Part shown: piece by piece, positions 12,730-23,205 of the stretch
How positions within the stretch are numbered: the stretch's first letter is position 1
Layout: every line of letters starts with the position of its first letter
Assembly: GCA_014239455.1 (NCBI GenBank)
Contig: JAAZYV010000025.1
Span: 1-64,000, forward strand
Length of the DNA: 64,000 nt
Source of the DNA: Paracoccaceae bacterium
GTDB lineage: Bacteria; Pseudomonadota; Alphaproteobacteria; Rhodobacterales; Rhodobacteraceae
Direction: 5' to 3'
Translations under genes and position numbers: made by a program
The notes under the pieces: model-generated
Told to the model about the DNA's origin: nothing
What the model saw: only the letters and a program-made list of their open reading frames with translations
Database searches by the model: none

Positions 12730-14146
12730 GAATTTTTTCAATTCCTCCCGCCAAAGCCCTAGCGCCCTGTAATAATCCACCATATGATTTTCCTGGCCTT
12801 GGTTTTTGATTCCACCCAAATATGTCAAAATGTAAAAACTTTTTGTGGTCACTAGTGAATTGCTTCAAAAACAACGCTGCTGTAATCGAACCGGCCATTC
12901 CACCTGAAGGGGCATTGTTTAAATCAGCAATTTCTGATCCCAAGTATTCTTGATATCCTTCATAAAAAGGTAACTGCCATACTGGATCCAATAACTCCTT
13001 TCCACTAGACTGAACCAAATTTGCGACATAATCATCAGTGGAAAAAAAGGGGGTCAGATCGGGACCCATAGCAACTCTAGCAGAACCAGTTAAACTAGCA
13101 AAACTTATTAAAAGATCCGGACTTGCTTCAGAAGCCAAAGTTAAAGCATCTGCTAGTATGAGTCTCCCTTCAGCATCGGTATTTTGTACTTCTACACTCT
13201 TCCCACTTCTTGATTTTAATACATCACCCTGCCTAAAAGCATTGCTCGAAACAGAATTTTCTACACACGGTATCAGTATTCTTAAATGCAGATCTAAACC
13301 AGAACTAATTAGATAATGAGCCAGAGCTAAAACAACAGCTGCTCCCGCCATATCTTTTTTCATATTTCTCATTCCAGTGGGACTTTTTAAATTTAAACCA
13401 CCACTATCAAAACAAACCCCTTTTCCAACAAGTGTTACACCAAAAGCACCTTTGTTCCTCCCCCACTCCATTTCTATGAGCCTAGGTTCTTGCTCAGATG
13501 CTCTTCCTACATCATGAATCAAAGGTAAATTCTCTCCTATTAAATCTGCTCCGCGGATAGTTGAAAAACTCATTTGATGAAAATCAGCAAAACTATTTGC
13601 GTACTCTTCTAGCTCCAAAGGACCCAAATAATTGGCTGGCGAATTTATTAAATCCCTGGCTATAAATTCACTTTCAGCAAAATAAACAAATTTCGAATGA
13701 TCAGTTAGGGGACTTTCACATATTCTGGGTTTTGATAATTTACCAGTGTTCTTACCTGATAACTTGTGAAGATTGTAGGAATAAAAACCAAAATAAAATC
13801 CTAAATATAATTCTCTAATATCCATATAATCTGGAAAATTTTTAAGACTATATATACCGTCAGGTAAATTCGAAATTTGACTTCCTATACAGAATACCGG
13901 CTTAATTTTCTCATTTTGTTTGCAGCCTATAATTACTTTTCCAATTTTCCCATCAGGTTCCGATAATATTATCCTCTCACCATAGAAGCCCTGAAAATTA
14001 ATAGCTTTAAGGTATTTAAAATCAGTCCCAGGAATTAGTTTTCTCAATTCATTTAACTCTCGGATGAAAAATATCGGTGTAGATTGATCCAAGGAAGCAG
14101 CAGTGATCAAATTTGGGTCAATTTTCTTTATTGATGCCTGAATCAA
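12707..14146 (-). CDS. M17 leucyl aminopeptidase family protein
   Basis: 479-residue cytosolic metallopeptidase of the PepA/leucyl aminopeptidase family, which removes N-terminal residues from peptides. The two-metal site is visible in GKGVCFDSGGLNLK (Lys and Asp) and the signature NTDAEGRLILADAL. The N-terminal third is variable, as in the family. The TTG start at 14146 abuts the asd stop codon, so translation is probably coupled to asd. It is the last gene of the leuC-leuD-leuB-asd run, and the 3' end overlaps ispA on the other strand. Confidence 0.9.
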   Translation of the reverse strand: MIQASIKKIDPNLITAASLDQSTPIFFIRELNELRKLIPGTDFKYLKAINFQGFYGERIILSEPDGKIGKVIIGCKQNEKIKPVFCIGSQISNLPDGIYSLKNFPDYMDIRELYLGFYFGFYSYNLHKLSGKNTGKLSKPRICESPLTDHSKFVYFAESEFIARDLINSPANYLGPLELEEYANSFADFHQMSFSTIRGADLIGENLPLIHDVGRASEQEPRLIEMEWGRNKGAFGVTLVGKGVCFDSGGLNLKSPTGMRNMKKDMAGAAVVLALAHYLISSGLDLHLRILIPCVENSVSSNAFRQGDVLKSRSGKSVEVQNTDAEGRLILADALTLASEASPDLLISFASLTGSARVAMGPDLTPFFSTDDYVANLVQSSGKELLDPVWQLPFYEGYQEYLGSEIADLNNAPSGGMAGSITAALFLKQFTSDHKKFLHFDIFGWNQKPRPGKSYGGLLQGARALAGGIEKILKSHAQS

Positions 14147-15181
14147 TTACTTACTCTTACTCTCTAATTTGTCCATATTCTCAGAGTATAATTCCGCTAT
14201 TTGCACCGCATTTAAAGCAGCCCCTTTTCTAAGGTTGTCGGACACACACCAAAGATTAATTCCATTCTCTAAAGTTGTGTCTTGCCTAATCCTGCTAATA
14301 TATGTGGCATAATCCCCCACACACTCTATCGGAGATACATATCCTCCATCTTCTTTCTTATCGACGACCAAAATCCCTGGTGAATTTCTTAAGATTTCCC
14401 TTGCTTCATCTTCGTCTAGAAATTCCTCAAACTCTATATTGATTGCTTCTGCATGACCCACAAATACTGGAACTCTGACACAGGTTGCCGTAATCTTAAT
14501 TGATTTATCTAAAATTTTCTTTGTTTCCGCCGCCATTTTCCATTCTTCCTTCGTCTGACCGTCAGGCAGAAATTTATCAATATGAGGAATAACATTGAAC
14601 GCTATTTGCTTAGTAAACACTCTAGGTGATACTTCCTGGCCAGGAACGAAAACCCCTTTGGTCTGAAGCCAAAGTTCATCCATTGCTTCTTTTCCTGCGC
14701 CAGACACAGATTGATAAGTTGATACAACCACTCTTTTTATTTTAGCTCGATCATGAAGTGGTTTAAGCGCGACCACCATCTGTGCTGTTGAACAATTAGG
14801 GTTTGCTACTATGCCTTTATTAATGCAATTATCAATTTCCTGAGCATTGACTTCTGGTACTATAAGTGGAACGAGAGGATCGTACCTATATAGGGAAGAA
14901 TTGTCTATTACTAAGCATCCTGATTTTGCAGCCAATGGAGCAAATTTTTTTGTTGCGTCAGAACCAATTGCAAATAATGCTATCTGCCATTCTCGAAAAT
15001 CAAAACCTTCAATATCTCTAACTTTTATATTTTGATCCCCAAAACTAACTTTCGTTCCCAAAGATTTACGGCTGGCCACTGCTGCAATCTTTGTCAGTGG
15101 AAACTTTCTTTCAGACAATATATTTAAGATTTCACGTCCTACATTACCGGTGGCGCCAACTACTACTAATGAACAATTCAT
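14147..15181 (-). CDS. asd: Aspartate-semialdehyde dehydrogenase
   Basis: 344-residue NADPH enzyme converting L-aspartyl-4-phosphate to the semialdehyde, a branch point to Lys/diaminopimelate, Thr and Met. The Rossmann motif GATGNVGREILNIL is at residues 9-22 and the catalytic Cys is in VANPNCSTAQMV near residue 130. The C-terminal half contains RVPVFVGHAEAINIE. It starts 17 bases after leuB in a run of amino-acid biosynthesis genes. Length is normal. Confidence 0.95.
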   Translation of the reverse strand: MNCSLVVVGATGNVGREILNILSERKFPLTKIAAVASRKSLGTKVSFGDQNIKVRDIEGFDFREWQIALFAIGSDATKKFAPLAAKSGCLVIDNSSLYRYDPLVPLIVPEVNAQEIDNCINKGIVANPNCSTAQMVVALKPLHDRAKIKRVVVSTYQSVSGAGKEAMDELWLQTKGVFVPGQEVSPRVFTKQIAFNVIPHIDKFLPDGQTKEEWKMAAETKKILDKSIKITATCVRVPVFVGHAEAINIEFEEFLDEDEAREILRNSPGILVVDKKEDGGYVSPIECVGDYATYISRIRQDTTLENGINLWCVSDNLRKGAALNAVQIAELYSENMDKLESKSK

Positions 15182-15198
15182 TAAACTACCTCTTTAGT

Positions 15199-16308
15199 TT
15201 AATTTGCCAATTCTAACTCACGTATGATTTCATCACAAACCTCACTCGTGCTTGCTGGTTTTTTATTTTTTTTCTGAAGCAAATCAGCTGTACGAATACC
15301 ATTTCGTAAAACTTTTTCTACTGATTTATCCAAAATATCAGCCTCTTTTTTACAATCAAAGGTATATCTTAAAGCCATTGAAAAACTTAGTATACATGCT
15401 ATTGGGTTGGCTAAACCCTTTCCCGAAATATCTGGTGCAGATCCATGTACAGGTTCATACATAGCCTTTAGTTTACCGTTAGCATTCTTATTTCCTAAAC
15501 TGGCTGAAGGTAACATTCCTAAACTACCTGTAAGCATCGCGGCACAATCAGACAATAAATCTCCAAATAAATTATCTGTAACAATTACATCAAATTGCTT
15601 GGGCCATCTAACTAATTGCATTGCCCCGGCGTCAGCATACATGTGGGTAAGTTCGATCTGTGGAAATTCATTATCCTTAATATCTTGAACAACTTCCCGC
15701 CAAAGAACTCCTACCTCCATAACATTTGCCTTCTCCATAGAACAAACTTTCCCTGTTCTTTTGACAGCGATTTCAAAAGCCGATCGAGCAACCCTCCTTA
15801 TCTCATTTTCAGAATAATAGGTTGTGTTGATGGCATAACGTTCTCCATTTTCTTTATTTTTTATTCCTCGTGGTTCTCCGAAGTAAGAACCTGAACTAAG
15901 TTCTCTTACTATCATAATATCTAAACCAGATACTATTTCCGGTTTTAATGATGAATATTCAGATAGAGAATCAAAGCACTGTGCAGGCCGTAAATTTGAA
16001 TACAGATCGAGTTCTTTTCTTAATCTCAGTAAACCTCTTTCAGGCTTTAAGGAAAAATCTAATTTATCGTACTTTGGACCACCTACGGCACCTAGAAGTA
16101 TAGCATCTACTTCATTTGCCTTTGCTAAAGTATCATCTGAAAGCGGGGTCTTGTATTGGTCGAAAGCAGCTCCACCCACAAGATCGAAACTTTTATCGAA
16201 TCGTATATTCCTTTTTGATTCAAACCAATCAATAATTCTACATACCTCATCCATCACCTCTGGGCCAATTCCATCCCCAGGCAAGATTAATAAAGAACCA
16301 GTTTTCAT
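15199..16308 (-). CDS. leuB: 3-isopropylmalate dehydrogenase
   Basis: 369-residue enzyme of leucine synthesis: NAD-dependent oxidation and decarboxylation of 3-isopropylmalate. The start [17 protein letters not shown] binds [30 protein letters not shown] and the metal-binding [28 protein letters not shown] are family signatures. The frame is open to 16350, but the ATG at 16308 with GGATG upstream gives the usual N-terminus. It lies 83 bases after leuD. Confidence 0.96.
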   Translation of the reverse strand: MKTGSLLILPGDGIGPEVMDEVCRIIDWFESKRNIRFDKSFDLVGGAAFDQYKTPLSDDTLAKANEVDAILLGAVGGPKYDKLDFSLKPERGLLRLRKELDLYSNLRPAQCFDSLSEYSSLKPEIVSGLDIMIVRELSSGSYFGEPRGIKNKENGERYAINTTYYSENEIRRVARSAFEIAVKRTGKVCSMEKANVMEVGVLWREVVQDIKDNEFPQIELTHMYADAGAMQLVRWPKQFDVIVTDNLFGDLLSDCAAMLTGSLGMLPSASLGNKNANGKLKAMYEPVHGSAPDISGKGLANPIACILSFSMALRYTFDCKKEADILDKSVEKVLRNGIRTADLLQKKNKKPASTSEVCDEIIRELELAN

Positions 16309-16391
16309 AAAAACATCCTTCCCAAAAATATAATTTTTTTTTGTCCACAAAACAATACCCAGTCAGCTAAATTAAAGACGTTAATACAACA

Positions 16392-16997
16392 TCACAGCCA
16401 AGGCATCTTTGTGGAATAGGTTTGCTCAAAATCGTTGATTTTTTTTATTTTTTTCATAGTTAACTCGATATCATCAAGGCCATTTAGAAGACAGTGTTTA
16501 CGAAACGAATCTACCTCAAATTGAATGATACTTCCGTCTGGCCTCGTTATTTCCTGATCAAATAAATCTACCATCAAAATAGCATTAGATCCTTTTTCAG
16601 CATCCAACATCAATGTATCTCTTTTATCTTTTTCAAGCTCTATTGGTAATATACCATTCTTAAAACAATTATTAAAAAAGATGTCGGCAAAACTGGTTGA
16701 AATAACAACCTTTATCCCAAAATCTACTAAGGCCCATGGGGCGTGTTCTCTAGATGAGCCACACCCAAAGTTATCTCCTGCCACCAAAATATTGGTATTC
16801 CTATATGCTTTCTTATTAAGCACAAAGTTCTCTAATTCTTTCCCACATTCATCATATCTCATTTCATCAAACAAGTTTTTTCCTAACCCAGACCTCTTTA
16901 TAGTCTTGAGAAATTGTTTGGGTATTATCATATCTGTATCGATATTAATAAGGGGTAAAGGAGCTGCAACCGACTTAATCTTAGAAAATTTTTCCAT
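16392..16997 (-). CDS. leuD: 3-isopropylmalate dehydratase small subunit
   Basis: 201-residue small subunit that completes the active site of isopropylmalate isomerase with LeuC. Features are [19 protein letters not shown] near the start and [25 protein letters not shown], the swivelling-domain signature. It begins 15 bases after leuC on the same strand, as expected for a two-subunit enzyme. Length matches the long bacterial LeuD group. Confidence 0.96.
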   Translation of the reverse strand: MEKFSKIKSVAAPLPLINIDTDMIIPKQFLKTIKRSGLGKNLFDEMRYDECGKELENFVLNKKAYRNTNILVAGDNFGCGSSREHAPWALVDFGIKVVISTSFADIFFNNCFKNGILPIELEKDKRDTLMLDAEKGSNAILMVDLFDQEITRPDGSIIQFEVDSFRKHCLLNGLDDIELTMKKIKKINDFEQTYSTKMPWL

Positions 16998-17012
16998 TTC
17001 TCTTTTTCCTAA

Positions 17013-18422
17013 TTACATTAGATTTCTTACGTCAGTTAGATAACCCGTTACTGCTGCCGCTGCTGCCATTGCAGGACTCATAAGATGCGTTCGACCTCCA
17101 CGCCCCTGTCTACCTTCAAAATTCCTATTAGATGTAGAAGCACATCTTTCCTTAGGACTTAACTGATCAGGATTCATTGCTAAACACATAGAACAACCTG
17201 CTAACCTCCATTCAAATCCAGCTTCTTGTAATCTCTGGGCTATTCCTTCCTCTTCTGCTTGCTCTCTTACTAACCCTGACCCTGGCACGACCATAGCTCT
17301 AAGACCATCTTTCACTTTACGGCCCTCCATAATTCTCGCCACTTCACGCAGATCTTCAATACGACCATTTGTACAAGAGCCAATAAAAACAGTATTTATT
17401 TCTACATCTTCCAGCTTTTGTCCTGGATTTAAACCCATATAATCCAGAGATCTTTTGACCGCTAAACTCTTTTGCTGATCAAAATCTCCAGGGTGAGGTA
17501 CAATACTATTTATTGGAAGTACATCCTCTGGGCTTGTTCCCCAGGTCACTACTGGTGCAATTTTTCCACCATTAATATGTATAAACTTATCAAAAAAAGC
17601 ACCCTCATCAGAAAAAAGCTCTTTCCAGGACTGCAAAGCCATTTCCCAGTTTGATCCTTTGGGAACATGGGGCCTACCCTTTAAATAATCAAAGGTCTTT
17701 TGGTCAGGAGCAACTAGCCCAGCACGAGCGCCCCCTTCTATAGCCATATTACAGACTGTCATTCTACCTTCAACCGAGAGGTCCTCGATTACTGAACCCA
17801 TGTATTCAATTACATGACCTGTGCCTCCAGCCGTACCGGTTTCTCCTATTATTGTTAAAGTAACGTCTTTAGCAGTGACTCCATTACCAAGTTTCCCAAA
17901 AACTTCTACTTTCATATTCTTCGATTTTTTCTGAATGAGGGTTTGTGTTGCCAAAACATGTTCAACCTCGCTAGTGCCTATACCATGCGCAAGAGAACCA
18001 AAAGCCCCATGGGTTGCTGTATGACTATCACCACAAACAATCGTCATACCAGGCAATGTCCAACCTAGTTCAGGGCCAATTATGTGCACTATTCCCTGCC
18101 TAATATCATTAACAGGATAGTATATAATTCCAAATTCTTTGGCATTTTTATCTAATGCTTCTACTTGTATTCTACTTTCTTTATTACTAATTCCTTCTGT
18201 TCTGTCGACTGTGGTAGGTACGTTATGATCTGGCACAGCTATAGTCTTTTCTGGAGCCCTAACATTTCTACCAGCTAGCCTTAATCCTTCAAATGCTTGA
18301 GGGCTTGTCACTTCGTGCACTAAATGTCTATCTACATATATTAGAGAAGTTCCATCAGCTTCTTCTGATATCAAATGTTCGTCCCATATTTTGTCATATA
18401 GAGTTTTTTTTCCAGACATCAT
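17013..18422 (-). CDS. leuC: 3-isopropylmalate dehydratase large subunit
   Basis: 469-residue [4Fe-4S] aconitase-family enzyme interconverting 2- and 3-isopropylmalate. [31 protein letters not shown] is the substrate/cofactor region. The cluster ligands are the Cys in [13 protein letters not shown] and the pair in [14 protein letters not shown]. The frame extends to 18479, but two adjacent ATG codons at 18422/18419 follow GAGG and start [12 protein letters not shown], the normal N-terminus. First gene of leuC-leuD-leuB-asd-aminopeptidase; I saw no leucine leader peptide in the 88 bases before it. Confidence 0.96.
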   Translation of the reverse strand: MMSGKKTLYDKIWDEHLISEEADGTSLIYVDRHLVHEVTSPQAFEGLRLAGRNVRAPEKTIAVPDHNVPTTVDRTEGISNKESRIQVEALDKNAKEFGIIYYPVNDIRQGIVHIIGPELGWTLPGMTIVCGDSHTATHGAFGSLAHGIGTSEVEHVLATQTLIQKKSKNMKVEVFGKLGNGVTAKDVTLTIIGETGTAGGTGHVIEYMGSVIEDLSVEGRMTVCNMAIEGGARAGLVAPDQKTFDYLKGRPHVPKGSNWEMALQSWKELFSDEGAFFDKFIHINGGKIAPVVTWGTSPEDVLPINSIVPHPGDFDQQKSLAVKRSLDYMGLNPGQKLEDVEINTVFIGSCTNGRIEDLREVARIMEGRKVKDGLRAMVVPGSGLVREQAEEEGIAQRLQEAGFEWRLAGCSMCLAMNPDQLSPKERCASTSNRNFEGRQGRGGRTHLMSPAMAAAAAVTGYLTDVRNLM

Positions 18423-18510
18423 TAATAAACCTCTAAATTTAATCCCGGATACCAAGCAAACCAGATATGCAATTAACACAAAAGATATAGAAATACACTA
18501 GATAAATGCA

Positions 18511-19554
18511 TCATAATATTAGAGGTTTTCCGCCTTTCCAAATATTTTCACTTGCTTTCAAAACACCAGTAGGATGTTTTGACCAGTTAATTATAGGTGC
18601 CTCCATAATATCTTTTATTTCTGGATCTTTTTTGTCTAGAAGCCCCAATTTTGCAAGAATTGTTACAATCAAACATTCTGAAGCTCTTCTTGCCCCGTCA
18701 CTTATCTTAAGAGCTATTCCCAAACCTTCTTCCATTAAAATGGCTGTGTAAACACCCTCCGCTCCCACCTTAACTATAAAACGGCCAGCTGATCTTTTCA
18801 TCAATTTGGTACACAGTCTATCTTCTCCTGCTATTAAATGAGGGTTCTGTAAAACAGCATCTCGGAGTCTCTTTATTGCTAGTTTCCTTGATTGACCAAA
18901 ACCGTCTGGTCTCGCAAGATTTGCCATGGATCTAGCTAAAGCTTCTACAGTGCAGGTGAAATTTGGAGCGCTACAGCCATCAAGTGCAAATTTTGGGTTA
19001 ATTGAACCGGTCATTTCTTCAAAAGCCTTTTGGACCATTACTTGTACTGGATGTTCAATGTCAATATAATTTAGTTTTTCATGATTAATTTTTTGAAACT
19101 TTCTAGAAACAGTTAAAAACCCCAAATGCTTTCCAGAACAATTATTGTGAAGTTGTGTAGGTGTTAACCCATTGTCTTTCAAATATTTTAATTCTTCAAT
19201 ATCATAAGGTTTGTGAGCCCCACACAACAGATGTTTCGGTTCAAGGTTTAACTTTTGCAACCAATCCTTTGCAACCTCGAGGTGAACTGACCCACCATTG
19301 TGTGAAGCACATGCTAACGCTAAATGCTTAGATTCAAGTTTGTAATTATCAGCTGATCCACTTTCCAAAAGAGGTAATGCTTGTATCATCTTACAAGAAG
19401 ATCTTGGATAAATAATTTTTTCAGGGTTGCCCCAGGAATATTTTAGATTTCCTTTATTGTCGGAAATAGCCATATGACCATAATGTGAAGATTCTACCAT
19501 ATCTCCCCTAAGAATCTCGACTAATTTTTCAGCCCCAAAATTTCTGCTAGCCAA
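18511..19554 (-). CDS. Asparaginase of the Rhizobium AnsA-like (type III) family
   Basis: 347-residue protein of the L-asparaginase II Pfam family (PF06089), represented by Rhizobium etli asparaginases, which have a serine-hydrolase-like fold and hydrolyse asparagine to aspartate. The motifs IYPRSSCKMIQALPLLESG, LACASHNGG and LHNNCSGKHLGFL contain the conserved Ser, Lys and Cys residues of the group. It lies just upstream of leuC on the same strand and is divergent from the ialB-like gene, so it could share a transcript with leuC. Confidence 0.85.
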   Translation of the reverse strand: MASRNFGAEKLVEILRGDMVESSHYGHMAISDNKGNLKYSWGNPEKIIYPRSSCKMIQALPLLESGSADNYKLESKHLALACASHNGGSVHLEVAKDWLQKLNLEPKHLLCGAHKPYDIEELKYLKDNGLTPTQLHNNCSGKHLGFLTVSRKFQKINHEKLNYIDIEHPVQVMVQKAFEEMTGSINPKFALDGCSAPNFTCTVEALARSMANLARPDGFGQSRKLAIKRLRDAVLQNPHLIAGEDRLCTKLMKRSAGRFIVKVGAEGVYTAILMEEGLGIALKISDGARRASECLIVTILAKLGLLDKKDPEIKDIMEAPIINWSKHPTGVLKASENIWKGGKPLIL

Positions 19555-19662
19555 TGATCACTACTCCTGCCAAAAATATTTATACTATCAATTCTGATTC
19601 TTTCCGACTATAATTAGCACTATCTATATTACAGGCAATATTTTATAATAGGTAAAATCTAA

Positions 19663-20214
19663 GTGAGAAAATCTCTTTTTTCATGGTTTTTCATTTCGTT
19701 AGTCTTATCCAGCTGGGGCTTCGTAACATTTTCAGAAGAAATCCGCATGGAATCTAGCAAAAAAAATTGGAGCGTGTTCGTACCTGAGGATAAGAAAGAA
19801 TGTTTTATTGCATCCCAATCAGTAAAAGACGAAGCCTTTAGAAATGGGGAAAAACTATCCAATGTTAATCGTGACCGCGGAGTTTTGTTCATAAAAAAGA
19901 GTCCATCAAGTCCTGCAGGTTTTGAAGGAGCATTTGATGCTGGTTATCCCCTTAAAATCGGGGGGAAATTTAGCCTCACAATTGATAATGAAGCCAAGTT
20001 TGTTTTTCTTGCACACCCCAAACCCAAAAACTCTACAGAAAAATACTGGGCATGGACACAAAGTAATGACGATCTTAAGCTTGTCAATAAATTGAAGGTA
20101 GGAAGCAAAGCAGTTCTGAAAGCTATTTCACACCGAGGTACAATTACTAAGGACACTTTCATATTGACGGGATTTACCAAAGCCATTGAAAGATTAATGG
20201 AGTTATGTGATTGA
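19663..20214 (+). CDS. Secreted invasion-associated locus B (IalB)-like protein
   Basis: 183-residue protein starting with a signal peptide (KSLFSWFFISLVLSSWGFVTFSEE), so exported to the periplasm. The body with NWSVFVPEDKKECFIASQS and the conserved C-terminal KAISHRGTITKDTFILTGFTKAI matches the IalB family (PF06776), widespread in alphaproteobacteria. The name comes from Bartonella; in free-living bacteria the role is unknown. The start is GTG at 19663 with AGGT upstream. It precedes rlmN by 36 bases. Confidence 0.75.
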   Translation: MRKSLFSWFFISLVLSSWGFVTFSEEIRMESSKKNWSVFVPEDKKECFIASQSVKDEAFRNGEKLSNVNRDRGVLFIKKSPSSPAGFEGAFDAGYPLKIGGKFSLTIDNEAKFVFLAHPKPKNSTEKYWAWTQSNDDLKLVNKLKVGSKAVLKAISHRGTITKDTFILTGFTKAIERLMELCD

Positions 20215-20250
20215 TTTCACAAAAAAAGAACGATTTATACTCATCAGATT

Positions 20251-21411
20251 ATGAATAATTTGGAAAATCAAAAAACTGACAATCTTGAAGAGAGCCTAAC
20301 CAAAGCTAATAAGATAAAGCTTCTAGGTCTTTCCCAAAATGCATTAGCAGAATCTTTAAGAAAGCTTGGAACTCATGAGAAAAACGTAAATATGCGTGTT
20401 AAACAAGTTTGGTCTTGGGTCTACACTCATGGCGAAATGAATTTCGGTGAAATGACAAATCTATCTAAGAATTTTCGTATGTTTCTACAAAAAAATTTTA
20501 GTGTTGAAAGACCGGAAATTATAAGAAAACAAATTAGTAAAGATGGAACACGAAAATATCTCCTTAAAACAAATAATATAGGAGAATTTGAAACCGTTTT
20601 TATACCTGATGATGATAGAGGTACTGTCTGCCTTTCCTCTCAAATAGGGTGTACTCTAAATTGTTCCTTCTGCTATACAGGAACACAAAAATTAGTCAGA
20701 AACTTAGAACCTTTTGAAATAGTGGGCCAGGTCCTTGCAGTCAAAGATGATTTGATGGATTGGTGTGAAAGCAATAAAAATAATAAGAGGTTAGTATCAA
20801 ATATCGTTATGATGGGGATGGGAGAACCATTATATAACTTTGATCATGTTAAAGATGGAATCGATATCATTATGCATAATGAGGGACTTTCCCTGTCTAG
20901 GAAAAAGATAACCCTGTCAACCTCTGGTGTTGTTCCAAATATTCACAGAGTTGCTAGAGAAATAGGTTGCCTTCTGGCTATTAGCCTCCATGCCACAACC
21001 GACGCAATCAGAAACAGGTTAGTACCAATAAACAAAAAATGGAGCATTGCTGAACTTATGCTTAACTTGAAAGATTATCCAAAATTAAGTAACTCAGAAA
21101 GGATAACTTTTGAATATGTTATGTTAAAGGATCTAAATGATAGCTTAGATGATGCTAAAAGACTCGTACAGTTAATTCAGGGAATTCCAGCAAAGATAAA
21201 TCTTATACCCTTTAATCCCTGGCCAGGTTCTAATTTTGAACCCTCAAGTCCAGAACAGATCAAAAAGTTTTCAAACATCCTGAGAAAGGCAGGCTATTCC
21301 TCTCCTGTTAGAAAGCCGCGAGGAAAAGATATTCTTGCGGCATGTGGGCAATTGAAATCAAGCTCAATAAAACCAAAAAAAGCAACCTTTCTCCAGATCC
21401 AAACCATATAA
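20251..21411 (+). CDS. rlmN: Dual-specificity 23S rRNA/tRNA adenine C2-methyltransferase
   Basis: 386-residue radical-SAM enzyme that methylates A2503 of 23S rRNA and A37 of some tRNAs. The [4Fe-4S] motif is [11 protein letters not shown] around residue 130. [18 protein letters not shown] and [11 protein letters not shown] are typical, and the C-terminal [12 protein letters not shown] carries the second catalytic Cys. The ATG at 20251 follows a weak ribosome site. It may be cotranscribed with the ialB-like gene and the following L,D-transpeptidase gene (15-base gap). Confidence 0.95.
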   Translation: MNNLENQKTDNLEESLTKANKIKLLGLSQNALAESLRKLGTHEKNVNMRVKQVWSWVYTHGEMNFGEMTNLSKNFRMFLQKNFSVERPEIIRKQISKDGTRKYLLKTNNIGEFETVFIPDDDRGTVCLSSQIGCTLNCSFCYTGTQKLVRNLEPFEIVGQVLAVKDDLMDWCESNKNNKRLVSNIVMMGMGEPLYNFDHVKDGIDIIMHNEGLSLSRKKITLSTSGVVPNIHRVAREIGCLLAISLHATTDAIRNRLVPINKKWSIAELMLNLKDYPKLSNSERITFEYVMLKDLNDSLDDAKRLVQLIQGIPAKINLIPFNPWPGSNFEPSSPEQIKKFSNILRKAGYSSPVRKPRGKDILAACGQLKSSSIKPKKATFLQIQTI

Positions 21412-21426
21412 TATATAGGATTTCTA

Positions 21427-21960
21427 TTGGCTAATATTAAAAGAAGAACGTTATTGAAAAAAATTTTTGGTAATTTTTTTCTTGGATATATTATGGCAAG
21501 ATCTTTCACAATGCCAAGTTCTGCCTTTGCAACTGAAATCAAAAAAAAACATGTTGATCAAATAGTGATATGGAAATCCAAGAGACGTTTAACTCTTTTT
21601 AGCAAAAAAAAGCCCCTCAAAATTTACCGAATAAGACTCGGATTCAACCCTGTAGGTCCCAAGAGAAAGGAAGGAGATGGGCGCACGCCAGAAGGAAATT
21701 ACTGGATTACTCATAAAAACCCTAATAGCGCTTTTCACAAAAGTCTGGGAATCAGCTATCCTAATAAGAATGACGAACTTTTAGCAAAAAGACACGGGGT
21801 GAGTCCTGGGAAAGATATATTTATTCACGGGGGACCAACAAACTTTTTGAAACACCTTCTATTTGATTGGACTGAAGGTTGTATAGCGGTTACAGATCCC
21901 GAAATTGATGAAATCTATGATATAGTGCTAATAAATACACCTGTATATATTACTTCTTAA
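21427..21960 (+). CDS. Exported YkuD-type L,D-transpeptidase
   Basis: 177-residue protein with an N-terminal export signal (KRRTLLKKIFGNFFLGY, resembling a Tat signal, followed by AFAT). The YkuD domain shows GPKRKEGDGRTPEGNYWI, FIHGG and WTEGCIAV, with the catalytic Cys in the GCIAV motif. These enzymes make 3-3 peptidoglycan crosslinks or attach proteins to peptidoglycan. The start is TTG at 21427 with AGGAT upstream. It is the first of two such enzymes within 2 kb. Confidence 0.85.
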   Translation: MANIKRRTLLKKIFGNFFLGYIMARSFTMPSSAFATEIKKKHVDQIVIWKSKRRLTLFSKKKPLKIYRIRLGFNPVGPKRKEGDGRTPEGNYWITHKNPNSAFHKSLGISYPNKNDELLAKRHGVSPGKDIFIHGGPTNFLKHLLFDWTEGCIAVTDPEIDEIYDIVLINTPVYITS

Positions 21961-21972
21961 CTAAGAAAATGC

Positions 21973-22506
21973 CTAAGATAAGCTAGGCTCTTTTCCTAAA
22001 ACTTGTACCCACCATATTTTTCCACTTTCTTCTTGAAACCATCCTAAGCCTATGTGACTAGCATTCCGATCAAATAGAATACTCCTAGGAAAAGAATTTT
22101 CCAACCAAACCTGTAACAATAAGAACTCTCCTTCAAAGGTCTCTGAAACATTTTCACCAATAACCACTCCGATAAAACCTGCCACCTCTGCTCTTTCCTG
22201 GGGTGAAGAACCGTCTGATCCAAAATTCCAAGCCCTTTGTTGAAGATAAATGTCTCTTGCATGGGTAGCTGCACTTGAGTTTAAGGAATGTGAAATGACT
22301 ATTTCCCTTAAACCTTTTTCTAGTCGCAAAGCATTTAAAGAATCCACATGTCTTTGGCGAATTTCAGTCGGTTTATAATATTCAATTTTACCCGATTTTT
22401 GATAGCTTTCATAAACCCCTTCTTTATTAGTTGCGCAACCTATAATTAAGATAAGCAAACTTAATAAAATGAAAAAAGGTTTACGGATGAATTTATCTTT
22501 TAACAT
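21973..22506 (-). CDS. CAP/SCP-domain lipoprotein
   Basis: 177-residue probable lipoprotein: hydrophobic segment FFILLSLLILIIGC ends in a lipobox whose Cys would be lipidated. The mature part is a CAP (SCP/PR1, YkwD-like) domain with VDSLNALRLEKGL, LNSSAATHARDI, VIGENVSETF, VWLENSFPRSILFD and HIGLGWF. Bacterial CAP proteins are thought to act at the cell envelope; the activity is unknown. I use the ATG at 22506 rather than the upstream TTG at 22527. It is convergent with the first L,D-transpeptidase. Confidence 0.8.
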   Translation of the reverse strand: MLKDKFIRKPFFILLSLLILIIGCATNKEGVYESYQKSGKIEYYKPTEIRQRHVDSLNALRLEKGLREIVISHSLNSSAATHARDIYLQQRAWNFGSDGSSPQERAEVAGFIGVVIGENVSETFEGEFLLLQVWLENSFPRSILFDRNASHIGLGWFQEESGKIWWVQVLGKEPSLS

Positions 22507-22629
22507 GTTGATTATGATATATGACAATTCAACGAATCATTCAAAAACAAAATTCACATTAGTTACTATTGAAAGAATTATCTATTCTCTGTACTAAAGA
22601 TTGATCAAGAAGAATAAAGATTTCTAAAA

Positions 22630-23205
22630 ATGATGAATCGAAGAAAATTATTTGTTGGCCTATTACTGAGTTCCATTGTACCACTGCCACTTAAACCAGC
22701 TTCTGCCCAAGAGGCCGTTAGTAAAAATGAAAATGGAGAACCTCGACACAATATCTCAAGCTATCGCTATCAAAGATGGCAAGATCATTTTAAATCGATA
22801 AGGAATGGCGCTATACTTTCTGATACTGCCTCCCGTTGCTTACATTATTGGAATCAAGAAAAAAATATTCATAAAATTTATCCTACCTCGGTACCACTAA
22901 CTCCTGAACTCACAAGAACTGGATATACTAAGGTAGTACGCAAAGTGATTGGACCAGAATGGCGCCCCACAAAGTCCATGAGAGAACGAGATCCCAAGCT
23001 ACCTAAATTCATGCCTCCAGGTCCGGACAATCCTCTTGGGTCTCACGCTTTATATCTGAGTTGGCCTAATTATAGGATCCATGGCACATCTGACACAAGA
23101 AAAATTGGGCGTCAGAGCTCTTCTGGATGTATTGGTCTTTATAACGAACACATTGAAGAACTTTTTTCTTTAGTAGAAGTTGGTACTACTGTCCGTTTGA
23201 TTTAA
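22630..23205 (+). CDS. Exported L,D-transpeptidase (ErfK/YbiS-like)
   Basis: 191-residue exported protein with a signal peptide (RRKLFVGLLLSSIVPLPLKPASA). The YkuD domain has PLGSHALYLSWPNYRIHGT and QSSSGCIGLYNEHIEEL, with the catalytic Cys in SSGCIGL and the preceding His. It resembles the ErfK/YbiS group that attaches lipoprotein or makes 3-3 crosslinks. The domain order differs from the L,D-transpeptidase at 21.4 kb, so the two are not recent duplicates. The 3' end overlaps the convergent SDR gene by 20 bases. Confidence 0.85.
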   Translation: MMNRRKLFVGLLLSSIVPLPLKPASAQEAVSKNENGEPRHNISSYRYQRWQDHFKSIRNGAILSDTASRCLHYWNQEKNIHKIYPTSVPLTPELTRTGYTKVVRKVIGPEWRPTKSMRERDPKLPKFMPPGPDNPLGSHALYLSWPNYRIHGTSDTRKIGRQSSSGCIGLYNEHIEELFSLVEVGTTVRLI

